A stretch of 64,000 bases of DNA from Bacteroides sp. 51 (GCF_010500965.1 NZ_QVMI01000021.1:1-64000); one strand, 5' to 3'. Numbered from the stretch's first letter, positions 27,170 through 36,925 are shown. Numbers and translations are program-made. Notes: generated by a model not told the origin, from the sequence alone.

Positions 27170-28594
27170 AATAAAGTACCTTCACCATTCATATCTTGTA
27201 TTCCGATTATTATACTGGTTCTTTTACTCTTCACCACTATCCGCATTTTCGGTTCCGATGCTTTAAGTGGGGCCAGCCAGATATCCTTGCTGACGGGTAC
27301 AGCCATATGTGTATTCATCGGCATCGTATTCTACAACATTCCCTGGAGAGACTTCGAACTCGCCATAACAAACAATATAACCAGCGTTATCAGCGCCATT
27401 ATCATACTATTAATTATCGGAGCACTAAGCGGAAGCTGGATGATCAGCGGCGTAGTCCCCACATTAATATATTACGGCGTTCAAATCATTCACCCCAGCC
27501 TCTTCCTGGCCTCCACCTGCATCATCTGCGCCATCGTTTCTGTCATGACAGGCAGCTCCTGGACCACCATTGCCACCATCGGCATTGCTTTAATGGGCAT
27601 CGGCAAAGCACAAGGATTTGATGATGGCTGGATAGCCGGAGCCATTATATCGGGTGCTTATTTCGGCGACAAAATATCCCCGCTCTCGGAAACAACCGTT
27701 CTGGCCTCTTCCATAACAGACACTCCCCTATTCCAACATATCCGGTATATGTTGATCACCACCGTTCCATCCATTCTTATCGCCATTCTTATATTCGCCA
27801 TAGCCGGATTCTCGCATGAAGCCAGCAACACCGGACAAATCGCCACCTTCCTGACCGCACTCGACGGCAAATTCAATATTACCCCCTGGTTGCTGATTGT
27901 CCCCGTTGCCACTGCCATACTGATAGCCAAACGCATCCCCCCCATCATCACCCTGTTCCTATCCGCAACCATGGCAGGGATATGCACCGTGATATTCCAA
28001 CCCGATTTATTACACGAAATATCCGCCTCGGGCACTACCGACGCCTCCTCCACCTTCAAAGGAATGATGATGACATACTACGGCAGCACCAGTCTGGAAA
28101 CAAACAATCCGGCACTCACAGACCTCGTTTCCACCCGCGGGATGAGTGGTATGATGGACACCATTTGGCTAATCATTTGCGCCATGTGCTTCGGAGGAGC
28201 CATGACAGCAACCGGCATGATAGGCAGCATCACCTCCGTTTTCGTACGCTTTATGAAGAAAACCGTAAGTATGGTAGCCTCCACCGTTGCTTCCGGATTA
28301 TTCATGAATCTGGCAACGGCCGACCAATACATATCTATCGTCCTGACCGGCAACATGTTCCGCGACGTGTATAAAGAAAAAGGCTACGAAAGCCGGTTAC
28401 TTAGCCGTACCACAGAAGATGCCGTAACCGTCACCTCCGTGTTAGTTCCCTGGAATAGCTGCGGTATGACACAGGCCACAGTGCTCAATGTCCCCACGCT
28501 GACCTACCTCCCCTATTGCTTCTTTAATATCTTAAGCCCCGTGATGAGTATTATCATCGCAGCTATCGGATACAAAATAGTCAGGAAGAAATGA
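27167..28594 (+). CDS. NhaC-family Na+/H+ antiporter
   Basis: A 475-residue inner-membrane antiporter with about 11-12 spans. Family marks: GTAICVFIGIVFYNIPW, VSVMTGSSWTTIATIGIALMGIG near 125-150, GAIISGAYFGDKISPLSETTVLASS near 160-185 (the conserved ion-binding segment), and TADQYISIVLTGNMF near 385. The exact ion pair or substrate is not known; some relatives exchange organic acids. ATG at 27167 is chosen over an upstream TTG at 27161 because it starts the hydrophobic N-terminus and has the heptamer leader immediately before it. A partial relative lies 1.6 kb upstream. Confidence 0.9.
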   Translation: MNKVPSPFISCIPIIILVLLLFTTIRIFGSDALSGASQISLLTGTAICVFIGIVFYNIPWRDFELAITNNITSVISAIIILLIIGALSGSWMISGVVPTLIYYGVQIIHPSLFLASTCIICAIVSVMTGSSWTTIATIGIALMGIGKAQGFDDGWIAGAIISGAYFGDKISPLSETTVLASSITDTPLFQHIRYMLITTVPSILIAILIFAIAGFSHEASNTGQIATFLTALDGKFNITPWLLIVPVATAILIAKRIPPIITLFLSATMAGICTVIFQPDLLHEISASGTTDASSTFKGMMMTYYGSTSLETNNPALTDLVSTRGMSGMMDTIWLIICAMCFGGAMTATGMIGSITSVFVRFMKKTVSMVASTVASGLFMNLATADQYISIVLTGNMFRDVYKEKGYESRLLSRTTEDAVTVTSVLVPWNSCGMTQATVLNVPTLTYLPYCFFNILSPVMSIIIAAIGYKIVRKK

Positions 28595-28657
28595 ACATTC
28601 TCACCACCCCTGCTGTTCTGGCAGATAATCAACTATTTAATAAAAAAGAAATCTGTT

Positions 28658-29227
28658 ATGAAAAAGATTATAATCCCAATGCTGATTCTGCTTATGGGCA
28701 CAGGAACAACAACAAAACTGAATGCCCAGGAACCTCAATTGAGCAAAAAAGAACTAAAAGCGCAAAGAAAAGCGCAAGAGGCAGCCGAAGCCACATATCG
28801 CTATGAAACAGCAATGAACGCCATTAAAGAAGGAAAGTTTGTACTCGAAGCCGACAAAATCACCTTCAAACGCGGACAATTCGTGTACGTAACCTCATTC
28901 ACCAATTTCATTATGGTAAATGGCGAAAAAGCAACCGTACAGCTAGCATTCAACACCATGCGCTCCGGCCCAAACGGAATTGGCGGAATCACGGTCGACG
29001 GTACAATATCAAACGCTAAGATCAAGACCACCAAAAGAGGAGATCTCACCTATACATTTGCAATACAAGGAATCGGTATCTCCGCCCAAGTCAGTATGAG
29101 ACTGAACGAAGGCGACAACACAGCCGAAGCCGATGTCAATCCGAACTTCAACTCCAACCGCACAACCATGTCGGGTGTTATTGTTCCATTAGAAGAATCA
29201 AGCGTTTTCAAAGGCCGTTCCTTATAA
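28658..29227 (+). CDS. DUF4251-domain exported protein
   Basis: A 189-residue exported protein. A signal peptide (1-23, ending KLNAQ) leads to a Lys/Ala-rich helix (about 28-50) and a beta-rich DUF4251 domain (about 55-185) with FVLEADKITFKRGQFVYVTS, FNTMRSGPNGIGGITVDGTIS and SVFKGRSL at the end. The domain is common in Bacteroidales and its function is unknown. It lies 63 bases after nhaC on the same strand; co-transcription is possible. Confidence 0.82.
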   Translation: MKKIIIPMLILLMGTGTTTKLNAQEPQLSKKELKAQRKAQEAAEATYRYETAMNAIKEGKFVLEADKITFKRGQFVYVTSFTNFIMVNGEKATVQLAFNTMRSGPNGIGGITVDGTISNAKIKTTKRGDLTYTFAIQGIGISAQVSMRLNEGDNTAEADVNPNFNSNRTTMSGVIVPLEESSVFKGRSL

Positions 29228-29326
29228 CAGGAACGTGCCATAGCGAAGCTTATTCTTTTTTATGACTTTAAATATAGCACATAAACGCCTAATTTTGTAA
29301 GTTTGCAGTTCCAAGATTAGAACGTA

Positions 29327-30700
29327 ATGAAGAACAAAAATATTGTAGCCATACTAATATGTATGATCCTTGTATCATGCGGTGAAGATCGCAGGTTGGA
29401 GTACGTCGGCCTGACAACCCCCAATAAAGCAATAGAAAGCGTTATGCGCCAAAACTATTACTGGTACGAAGACATACCCGAAAGCAAATCACTTAATTAT
29501 TTCACAACCCCACATGGCGATTTCTTCAAAAGTCTGCTCTCAAAACAAGATTTAAACTACTCTTACTTTGAAGATCCCGCAGACATAGAGAGTTTAAGGA
29601 GCTACGGCATCGAATTCGAGACATCCATTACATTCAACAATGACACAGCCCATGCAGTGCGGGTATTATATGTTGACTCCGATTCTCCTGCCGACGATGC
29701 CGGTTTGATGCGTGGCGACTGGATCATCAAAAGAAACGATAGATTCATCGTCAAAAGCCGGATCGACTCCCTATATAAAGGAAGCGCCATCAAACTAACT
29801 TTGGGAGAATACGCTCCTTTTGAGAATGAAAATGGACAAATAGTGAATGACTTCAAAGAGAAAGAAACCATTCAACTAGGAGCCGCACGCCCTACATCTG
29901 ATAATCCGATACATTACTCAGGAATGTATACTACCCCAAATTCCAGAATAGGCTATTTGTTTTACAGCAATTTCACGTCCGGAAAAGACGACAATGATGA
30001 AACGTATGACAACGCTTTGCGTACAGCATCCAACTGGTTTTACTCTCAGGGCATAAATGAGTTTATTCTTGACTTAAGATATAATACCGGAGGCAATTTA
30101 AAATCTGCACAACTACTGGGCTCTATTTTAGTTCCACAAAAAGCACTGGGAAGTCCTATGTGTTATTTAAAATACAACGAACTGCAATCATCCCAGAAGG
30201 AAGAGTGGCTCTTTAGCCAGGAAATACTAGGCAGTGGTTCTAATCTGAATCTAGAAAAGCTGTATGTTATAACCGGGTCCATAACAGCAGCAACCTCAGA
30301 TGTACTGATCAATGCGTTAAAGCCTTATATAGATGAAATTATCCTGATTGGGCAAACAACTAAAGGAAATCATACAGGTACCCACCCATACGAACACGAG
30401 GAATTCTCCCCCTACATTCTACACCCGGTAGATTGTATGATTTACAACTCAAAAGATGAATTGCCAACCGGCGGATTGGCACCAACTCATGCATTTAATG
30501 AGTTAACTTATGAGTCACTCCCCATCGGAAACCAAAAGGAAGTTTTATTGTCCCTAACACTAGGACTTATAGAAGAAGGAAGTGTGCCGACAGAAGAAGA
30601 TGATAAAGAAGAAGGAGAAACCAGAAGCGTATATATGAAGAAAGTTCCGGGATTTAATACGTTAAATAACAAACCAATCCGCGGAACTTCTATCCGGTAA
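29327..30700 (+). CDS. S41 (C-terminal processing) peptidase homolog, probably inactive
   Basis: A 457-residue lipoprotein (ILVSCGEDRR, lipobox Cys near 18) with the Bacteroidetes S41 layout: N-terminal helical domain (about 25-90), PDZ-like domain (about 95-190, DDAGLMRGDWIIKRND) and S41 core (about 200-400, FILDLRYNTGGNLKSAQLLGSIL). In active members the core reads T-A-S-A-S-E with the nucleophile Ser and, about 25 residues on, G-K with the Lys base. Here the lined-up segment is T-A-A-T-S-D (Ala at the nucleophile position), and IGQTTKGNHTG has Asn at the Lys position. Both dyad residues therefore appear lost while the fold is kept, which suggests a binding role. The alignment is by eye. 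Confidence 0.8.
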   Translation: MKNKNIVAILICMILVSCGEDRRLEYVGLTTPNKAIESVMRQNYYWYEDIPESKSLNYFTTPHGDFFKSLLSKQDLNYSYFEDPADIESLRSYGIEFETSITFNNDTAHAVRVLYVDSDSPADDAGLMRGDWIIKRNDRFIVKSRIDSLYKGSAIKLTLGEYAPFENENGQIVNDFKEKETIQLGAARPTSDNPIHYSGMYTTPNSRIGYLFYSNFTSGKDDNDETYDNALRTASNWFYSQGINEFILDLRYNTGGNLKSAQLLGSILVPQKALGSPMCYLKYNELQSSQKEEWLFSQEILGSGSNLNLEKLYVITGSITAATSDVLINALKPYIDEIILIGQTTKGNHTGTHPYEHEEFSPYILHPVDCMIYNSKDELPTGGLAPTHAFNELTYESLPIGNQKEVLLSLTLGLIEEGSVPTEEDDKEEGETRSVYMKKVPGFNTLNNKPIRGTSIR

Positions 30701-30708
30701 GCGTTTAA

Positions 30709-31524
30709 CTACCTCTTAAAGAACTTGCTAAAAAACAAAATCTGGTAATCTACAGCATTACTCCAATACACCCCGTTGTGTACTCCGGGACGGAGGATGA
30801 AATCATGGTTGATCTTCCGGGAAACCAGGGCGTCGTGCATATCCTTATTAACCTGTAGGAAAAAGTCGCCCAATCCACAATCAATGATAATAGCCAAATC
30901 ATCATTCTGGATTTTATCCAATTGATTAATCACGGTATACTGGTTCCACAAATCTTCATTCGAAGCTTTCTCGCCCAGCTGCTTGCTCATTTCCCAGTTC
31001 TTTGGGAAAGGACGAATGTCCAGTCCGCCACTCATACTTCCGGCTGCTCCAAACGTATCTTTATTCCGTATAGATAGCCACATTGCTCCGTGACCGCCCA
31101 TACTCAAACCAGTTATTGCACGTCCTTTGCGGGAGGCAATCGTTTTATAGTTCCGGTCCATGTAATTAACAAGTTCCTTAGCTACAAACGTTTCATACCG
31201 GTAGGATGGATTTTTAGGGCTATCCCAATACCAACTGTTCTTTCCATCCGGACAAACAAAGATAATCCCTTTCTCATCTGCAATCTGCGATAGTTGAGGC
31301 TTAAGTTCTATCCACGAACGCGCATTGCCGCTATATCCGTGCAACAGATAAATAACAGGGCAAGACGTAGCGGTAGCTCCCAAAGCCCTATCCGGTGTAA
31401 CAATCACTACTTGCACCTCTTTATTCATAGAAGGGCTTTTTACCATTACCGTGTCTACCTTTGCTGCAAAAGCCGACAGCGGTAATGCAAAGGTTAATAC
31501 CAAAAGAAGTTTTCTCATATACAA
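30709..31524 (-). CDS. secreted esterase, alpha/beta hydrolase (esterase D type)
   Basis: A 271-residue exported hydrolase (signal peptide 1-20, ending LSAFA). The alpha/beta fold shows VIYLLHGYSGNARSWIE near 55, GLSMGGHGAMWLS near 143 (nucleophile Ser in G-x-S-x-G), IIDCGLGDFF near 215 with the acid, and RPGVHNGVYW near 245 with the catalytic His. It resembles the antigen 85/feruloyl esterase-like group; natural esters are unknown. Convergent with the S41 gene, stops only 8 bases apart. Confidence 0.85.
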   Translation of the reverse strand: MYMRKLLLVLTFALPLSAFAAKVDTVMVKSPSMNKEVQVVIVTPDRALGATATSCPVIYLLHGYSGNARSWIELKPQLSQIADEKGIIFVCPDGKNSWYWDSPKNPSYRYETFVAKELVNYMDRNYKTIASRKGRAITGLSMGGHGAMWLSIRNKDTFGAAGSMSGGLDIRPFPKNWEMSKQLGEKASNEDLWNQYTVINQLDKIQNDDLAIIIDCGLGDFFLQVNKDMHDALVSRKINHDFILRPGVHNGVYWSNAVDYQILFFSKFFKR

Positions 31525-31601
31525 TGTATTTTAGTTTAACTAACAAATATTTCGAGAAGCAAAATTAAATGATTAAATGTGAAAATAGAAATCATTTTGT
31601 A

Positions 31602-31609
31602 TATCTTTG
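31602..31609 (+). promoter_or_regulatory. -7 box of M48 peptidase gene
   Basis: TATCTTTG, 66 bases before the ATG. Confidence 0.5.
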
Positions 31610-31675
31610 CACACCTTGAATACTAAAATAGATCACACATAACAAGAACTCATATTAAAACTTAACAGTAGAAAA

Positions 31676-32476
31676 ATGAAGACTAGAATTATTTTTGCAA
31701 TGTTGCTCATCTGTGCGATGTCAACCACAGTTCATGCACAAATCAAAATCGGTGGAAAGAAAATCAATGTAGACAAAGCCGTACAAGCCGGTACAGATGC
31801 TGCCAAAGCGATAACGTTATCCGATGCCGATGTCATCAGACTCTGTGGCGAATACATGGAATGGATGGATGCACATAACCCGTTAACCTCGCCCGATAGC
31901 GAATACGGCAAACGTCTGGCAAAGATGGTAGGCCACATTACAGAAGTTGAAGGCGGTTTTAAAGTAAACTTTGGTGTTTACGAAGTAATTGACGTTAATG
32001 CATTTGCTTGTGGAGACGGAAGTATCCGTATCTGCGCCGGGCTAATGGACGTAATGACCGACGATGAAGTGATGGCTGTTATCGGACATGAGATTGGTCA
32101 CTTGGTAAATACCGACGTTAAAGATGCATGGAAGAGCGCTTATCTTCGTTCAGCAGCTAAAAACGCAGCTGGTGCAGTAAGCTCAACCGCAGCTAAACTA
32201 ACCGATTCTCAATATGGTGAATTGGCCGAAGCATTTGCCGGAGCGCAGTTCTCTCAAAAGCAAGAAAACCAAGCCGATGATTATGCTTTCAAGTTCTGTA
32301 TTGAAAACGATATTGATCCTTATGCAATGGCTAAAGCCCTGAATAAATTAGTTGAATTGTATAATTCCGGTGGTGAGAAATCATCCAGAATCCAACAAAT
32401 GTTCTCTAGTCACCCGGATAGCGAGAAGCGTGCAAAACGCATGACTGAGAAAGCCGACAAGTATACAGGAAAATAA
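31676..32476 (+). CDS. exported M48-family metallopeptidase
   Basis: A 266-residue protein with signal peptide (1-21, ending TVHAQ). The zinc motif is VMAVIGHEIGHLVN (HExxH near 140) and the third ligand Glu is in QENQADDYAF near 198, as in the M48 (Oma1/BepA-like) family. It lacks TPR repeats. A periplasmic quality-control role is likely from the family, the substrate unknown. Own promoter and terminator. Confidence 0.88.
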   Translation: MKTRIIFAMLLICAMSTTVHAQIKIGGKKINVDKAVQAGTDAAKAITLSDADVIRLCGEYMEWMDAHNPLTSPDSEYGKRLAKMVGHITEVEGGFKVNFGVYEVIDVNAFACGDGSIRICAGLMDVMTDDEVMAVIGHEIGHLVNTDVKDAWKSAYLRSAAKNAAGAVSSTAAKLTDSQYGELAEAFAGAQFSQKQENQADDYAFKFCIENDIDPYAMAKALNKLVELYNSGGEKSSRIQQMFSSHPDSEKRAKRMTEKADKYTGK

Positions 32477-32498
32477 GAGATAAAAATGTTTAATATAA

Positions 32499-32543
32499 AA
32501 AGAGGCTATTCCAACATTTCTTGGGATAGTCTCTTTCTTTTTG
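32499..32543 (+). terminator. terminator of M48 gene
   Basis: AAAGAGGCTATTCC (32499-32512) pairs with GGGATAGTCTCTTT (32523-32536) using two G-T pairs, followed by CTTTTT. Confidence 0.8.
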
Positions 32544-32629
32544 GCACAGATTGCCCGATTTTCTGAATATATTCTAAACTATTAGTTTAGTTACTTGTTT
32601 ATATAAAATATCCACCCATTTCATCATAT

Positions 32630-33925
32630 ATGGAATTTTTAATTATTCTTATTCTTTTAGTCCTTAACGGCGTTTTCGCCATGTATGAAATCGCACTTGT
32701 ATCGTCGAGTAAAGCCCGGCTCGAAACACTGGCAGGGAAAGGAAGCCGCTCGGCGAAAGGTGTATTAAAACAGTTGGAGGAACCCGAAAAGTTCCTCTCC
32801 ACCATTCAAATAGGAATCACACTTATAGGTATCGTATCGGGTGCGTTCGGAGGAGTAGCTCTTGCCGATGAGGTTGCACCTCTTTTTGCTAAAGTTCCTG
32901 CTTTGGAACCACACGCAAGGCAGTTGGCTATGGTAACAGTAGTGGCTATCATTACTTATTTATCACTTATTGTAGGCGAGCTGGTGCCGAAGTCTATTGC
33001 CCTTAGCAATCCCGAACGGTATGCAATCATGCTAAGTCCGGTGATGACATTCTTAACTAAAGTATCCTACCCTTTTGTGTGGTTGCTTAGCGCTTCAACT
33101 AAACTTTTGAATAAAGTTATCGGGTTATCCGGTGATGAAGAGCGGATTATGACATCGGATGAACTCAAATTCATCATACGCGAAAGTACCCAACAGGGAA
33201 TTATAGACCAGGAAGATACGGATATGTTGTATGATGTATTCCGTTTCTCTAATAAGAAAGTAAATGAACTGATGACTTACCGGAAAGATCTGGTTAGCCT
33301 GCACCCCACCGATAGCAAAGAAGAGGTGCTGGATATTATCGAAAACAGGCGGTTCAGCAAATACCTGTTGGCCGACAGGGTGAACGACGAAATCATCGGG
33401 GTGGTATCCGTTAAAGATATTATTCTGATGATAGGCGGAAACGAAGAGTTCGACCTGAGTAAAATCGCCCAAAAGCCTCTATACATTCCCGAAAGCTTAT
33501 ATGCCAAGAAGGTACTCGAACTGTTCAAAAAGAATAAGAATAAGTTTGGTGTAGTGGTCAACGAATACGGCGGTATAGAAGGTGTTATTACCTTGCACGA
33601 CCTAACCGAGAGTATATTCGGCGATATTCTGGAGGAAGACGAGGTGGAAGAAGAAGAAATTGTAACCCGCAAAGACGGTTCGATGCTTGTAGATGCCACG
33701 ATGAATATCGGAGATTTCATGGAAGAAATGGATATCTTCTCTTATGATGACCTGGAGAACAAAGATTTCACCACACTGGGCGGTATGGCTATGTTCTTCA
33801 TCGAACGCATTCCCAAAGCCGGAGATACGTTTGAATATAAAAACCTGAAATTCGAAGTTGTTGATATGGATCGCGGAAGAGTCGATAAACTACTTGTTAT
33901 CAAAGAGAAGGACGTGGACGAATAA
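32630..33925 (+). CDS. CNNM/CorC-family membrane protein (hemolysin-related)
   Basis: A 431-residue inner-membrane protein. The N-terminal CNNM (DUF21) domain has about four spans (1-190; VLNGVFAMYEIALVSSSKARLETLA, IQIGITLIGIVSGAFGG, GELVPKSIALSNPE). A tandem CBS pair lies at about 205-330 (LMTYRKDLVSLHP, FGVVVNEYGGIEGVITLHDL) and a C-terminal CorC_HlyC domain at about 345-428. Relatives are linked to magnesium/cobalt efflux; haemolytic activity is not implied. The ATG at 32630 fits the N-terminal span. Confidence 0.92.
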   Translation: MEFLIILILLVLNGVFAMYEIALVSSSKARLETLAGKGSRSAKGVLKQLEEPEKFLSTIQIGITLIGIVSGAFGGVALADEVAPLFAKVPALEPHARQLAMVTVVAIITYLSLIVGELVPKSIALSNPERYAIMLSPVMTFLTKVSYPFVWLLSASTKLLNKVIGLSGDEERIMTSDELKFIIRESTQQGIIDQEDTDMLYDVFRFSNKKVNELMTYRKDLVSLHPTDSKEEVLDIIENRRFSKYLLADRVNDEIIGVVSVKDIILMIGGNEEFDLSKIAQKPLYIPESLYAKKVLELFKKNKNKFGVVVNEYGGIEGVITLHDLTESIFGDILEEDEVEEEEIVTRKDGSMLVDATMNIGDFMEEMDIFSYDDLENKDFTTLGGMAMFFIERIPKAGDTFEYKNLKFEVVDMDRGRVDKLLVIKEKDVDE

Positions 33926-34081
33926 TTATTATTAAAAAAAATTGCTCCCCCTTGTGAACCAAACCGAAATTCATTTGTTATATAACGCAAGGGCTACTAT
34001 ACCATAGTCCTAAAATAAGTCCTATATAGTGATAAACAGCTTTACCTCATAAGGTAAATACGCGATTCGTGAAGAGTTGAT

Positions 34082-34726
34082 ATGGCAGAAATTATTGGAT
34101 TAATTGTTTTTCTACTATGCATTGTGGTTTGGGGCGTTATCTTAATGAATGACATTCGAGACAAGAAGAGAATGAAAAGAAACGACCAACAATCACTTAA
34201 AAAGCAAGAAGAGGTAGAAACTCGCATCAGGAAAATAGAAGATGTATACGGTGAGAAAGCCACACTGATTATGTTTCAGGAGCTTAATGCCCCCAATATA
34301 TGCGAGTTACTTGTCATTCTGGAAGAAGCCCAGATCATCCTCATACTTGGCGAGGCATACAACTTCTCAGAGATTCTGAATCTCAAAATGGGTCAGCTTG
34401 ACTACATACGGTTAAAGTATACAGACAAGTCGACCGCACCGACCAGTATACTGGAACAGGCTGCTACCGGTTTGTTTTCTACGAACACCATAAAAGGAGC
34501 TTTGAAGCGGCTCGAAGATACACAAGAAGCCGTCACCTCCCCCCTATCCGAAGAAGCTGTTAAAATAGACATCATGACCTCCCGCCTGGACGAACCCGTT
34601 ATCACAATATGCCCATCTTGCCACACATTAGACGAAATCATTGTTGCCCTATCTATGATCATCGACAAGAACGAAAGTAAATGGACGTCTGTCGAGATCT
34701 CCCAGAAACAAAAAGGAAGAGGTTGA
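34082..34726 (+). CDS. unrecognised protein with N-terminal membrane anchor
   Basis: A 214-residue protein I do not recognise. Residues 3-24 are one membrane span (IIGLIVFLLCIVVWGVILMND), followed by a highly charged stretch (about 25-60, DKKRMKRNDQQSLKKQEEVETR) likely to be a coiled coil in the cytoplasm. The middle (about 65-140) is helical with hydrophobic LLVILEEAQIILILGEAYNFSEIL. The end has one CPSC pair (ICPSCHTLDEIIVALSMII), which might bind metal but lacks a second pair. It sits between the CorC gene and a convergent phosphatase. Codon use matches the neighbours. Confidence 0.7.
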   Translation: MAEIIGLIVFLLCIVVWGVILMNDIRDKKRMKRNDQQSLKKQEEVETRIRKIEDVYGEKATLIMFQELNAPNICELLVILEEAQIILILGEAYNFSEILNLKMGQLDYIRLKYTDKSTAPTSILEQAATGLFSTNTIKGALKRLEDTQEAVTSPLSEEAVKIDIMTSRLDEPVITICPSCHTLDEIIVALSMIIDKNESKWTSVEISQKQKGRG

Positions 34727-34739
34727 TTTTTAAGGTTTG

Positions 34740-35867
34740 TTACCATGCAAAAAAAATCCCTTTATCATTAATCACATAAGTTTTCTCATCTTCAATCAGG
34801 ATTCCTCTTCCTAAAACAGCATCAAAATTCTTTTTGTTATCAACATTAACCGCTATTACTTTCCCATTATAAAAACTTCTGACGTCTGGAAAAATTGTAT
34901 GCCCAACAATAATCCGATTCACTTTATATTTTTCTAGAATCCGATTCAAAATATTGATATGCAATGGACTATATTTTTCATCATTCCTAACCATGCCTCT
35001 ATACCATATTGGTCCCTGATTACCATAAAGGAATTTTGTTAATGGAGAAAGGCTATTCCTTTCCTGCTTAGTCATAAATAAGCCACGGCTAACTTCTTCA
35101 TTCACCTGAGATATAGTCAGATTCTCTTTCAGAAAGTCCTCCCCTATTCCTGCATGCACAAAAAGATCATCACCAATAATCTGCATTGTATTGCGTGTAG
35201 CCAACCAACGCCCCAGTTCTGTGTCAGGACCAAATAAATTCCGATAGTCCACTTCAAGTTTTTTAGCCAGTTCTTCGTACATTTTGTCCATATACCTGTA
35301 ATCACCAGCCAATATCATTGGTTCATGGTTGCCCAATAAAAAGGAAAGTTGTCCGCCGGCATCCTCCGCCTCTTTTTCCAGTTTATAAATTAACCAGAAA
35401 ATAGGCAATACATCTTTACCGCGATCGAACACATCACCGATAACCACCAGGTGATTTCTGCCATAAACCCATTCATAATTCTCATTGATTATGTTATTCC
35501 CTCGCAATACACTCACGAAGCAATCGAGATTACCATGCGGATCGGAAAGGACAAAAAGCTTAGAAGGTTTGGATGTTTTCCACGACTGCCGCCGGATGGG
35601 GTGTAATCTAACCTCAAACTTATGCCTATCTGAATGGGAAGCGACTTGTAAGGCAAAGCCTTCCGGCATACCATCCAATACTACATCCTTTAGTTCACCA
35701 TCTGTATGGGTAGAAATCACTCTAATCTTTCCATCAGGTAGGTAAGAAAGATAAGGACCATCTGCATAATGTTTTGATTCAGATTTAGTTTGTTCTTGTG
35801 CATATATGCCACCACCAAAGAGTGTAAAGAACAAACTAAATAATATATAAAAACGGAGTTGCTTCAT
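34740..35867 (-). CDS. exported calcineurin-like metallophosphoesterase
   Basis: A 375-residue exported phosphatase (signal peptide 1-23, ending GGGIYAQ). The metal-binding motifs are in order: LSDPHGNLDCF (D-x-H) near 106, VVIGDVFDRGKD (GD-x-x-DRG) near 143, LLGNHEPM (GNHE) near 178, FVHAGIG near 235 and VGHTIFPDVR near 318. Spacing fits Shewanella-like/PPP phosphatases. About 85 N-terminal residues before the catalytic domain are unassigned. It follows the SusC/SusD-lipoprotein set on the same strand after a hairpin, so it may serve uptake of a phosphorylated nutrient; this is an inference. Confidence 0.87.
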   Translation of the reverse strand: MKQLRFYILFSLFFTLFGGGIYAQEQTKSESKHYADGPYLSYLPDGKIRVISTHTDGELKDVVLDGMPEGFALQVASHSDRHKFEVRLHPIRRQSWKTSKPSKLFVLSDPHGNLDCFVSVLRGNNIINENYEWVYGRNHLVVIGDVFDRGKDVLPIFWLIYKLEKEAEDAGGQLSFLLGNHEPMILAGDYRYMDKMYEELAKKLEVDYRNLFGPDTELGRWLATRNTMQIIGDDLFVHAGIGEDFLKENLTISQVNEEVSRGLFMTKQERNSLSPLTKFLYGNQGPIWYRGMVRNDEKYSPLHINILNRILEKYKVNRIIVGHTIFPDVRSFYNGKVIAVNVDNKKNFDAVLGRGILIEDEKTYVINDKGIFFAW

Positions 35868-35896
35868 GTTCTATTTGATATTAGAATTATAAAATC

Positions 35897-35926
35897 ATCC
35901 GCAGAGCTCATAAAGTCCCTGCGGAT
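35897..35926 (-). terminator. hairpin between lipoprotein and phosphatase genes
   Basis: ATCCGCAG (35897-35904) pairs with CTGCGGAT (35919-35926); the minus-strand tail GATTTTAT is moderately T-rich. It would separate the SusC operon from the phosphatase gene at least in part. Confidence 0.45.
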
Positions 35927-35984
35927 AATTAAATAAAGACATGTTAATGTAAAGTCAAGTTAATCTATAAATGCTGTCGGTTAA

Positions 35985-36911
35985 TTACCAGGTAAAGTTG
36001 AACGTTATAACCCCTGAAGATGATACCGAATAGCGCGAGTATCCTACCATTTTTCCTGTACGGGTTTCTTTATCAAGCCAGAAACCTTCCGACTTATTCC
36101 CCTTCGTATAGAAGTAGATATAAGAAACATTGTCACTCGGATTCGCTCCCGGAATGTAACACGGTATGTAGTTACTGGACGAGCTGCTGTTGGCCGAATA
36201 GAAATACCACCTGTTGTCCGAAGTACTGTGATAACCACATTCCGGATCGGGTATAATCTTATTGTCATCATCTACGCTAAATGTGAAACTAAACCCGGCA
36301 TTGTTGTAGAGGAAGTTCTTAATCGTGTACGATCCATCCAGGTTATCATAGATTTTATGCACAAACGGGGTAAACTGAGGCTTAGTACTTCCACCGTATT
36401 CGCCCGGCACAAAGGTAGCAGTACCCAGTAGGCAAACCACTTCCATTTTGGCATCGTAACGGCTGCTTCCGCCATCCGTATCCGTATACAATTTATAAGG
36501 ATCAGCGTACTCTTCGCTAATATCGATGCAGAAATCATAACGCGTACTCACCTCCCACTCACCTAATTTTATCTGCAATTCAGCAAACTCCTGGCCTGCG
36601 GCAAACTCCACCGTTTGAGGAATCGTGAGGTTGGATGCCGCGCGGCGCACAATAATAGGAACTTGAAGTGCCGAAGCTGTTTTGTTCTTATCACGACCCA
36701 TCAACACTGTTATATGGTCGGCATCCAATATCATTTGGTTGCTACACCCCAACTCTGTAATATACGGATTGCTTTTATCGAAGTAAACACCCGGGTTATT
36801 GGCCGACACCTCTGGTCCGGGGTTCCATTTATCGTCGTCGCTGCAAGACATGAACATCGTTATCCAAAGTCCCGCCATTAAGAAGGCTGTTATTTTAGCT
36901 ATTTTATTCAT
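35985..36911 (-). CDS. surface lipoprotein of second Sus locus
   Basis: A 308-residue lipoprotein (LWITMFMSCSDDDKW, lipobox Cys near 23, acidic residues after it). About 40-160 looks like a Calx-beta/DUF1735-type sandwich (VPIIVRRAASNLTIPQTVEFAAGQEFAELQIKLG style strand pattern), and the C-terminal half is beta-rich with aromatic strands (WYFYSANSSSSSNYIPCYIPG). No catalytic motif. As third gene after susC and susD it is most likely a surface ligand-binding protein. The ligand is unknown. Confidence 0.75.
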   Translation of the reverse strand: MNKIAKITAFLMAGLWITMFMSCSDDDKWNPGPEVSANNPGVYFDKSNPYITELGCSNQMILDADHITVLMGRDKNKTASALQVPIIVRRAASNLTIPQTVEFAAGQEFAELQIKLGEWEVSTRYDFCIDISEEYADPYKLYTDTDGGSSRYDAKMEVVCLLGTATFVPGEYGGSTKPQFTPFVHKIYDNLDGSYTIKNFLYNNAGFSFTFSVDDDNKIIPDPECGYHSTSDNRWYFYSANSSSSSNYIPCYIPGANPSDNVSYIYFYTKGNKSEGFWLDKETRTGKMVGYSRYSVSSSGVITFNFTW

Positions 36912-36925
36912 AATCGTTACGTTTT

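Noticed and set aside
25549-28594. The two NhaC genes as halves of one gene split by rpsP
   Set aside because: The second gene is complete with its own N-terminus, so the first is a separate truncated copy.
28591-28806. 71-codon plus-strand ORF overlapping the DUF4251 gene start
   Set aside because: It overlaps a well-supported signal-peptide gene in another frame and shows no family resemblance.
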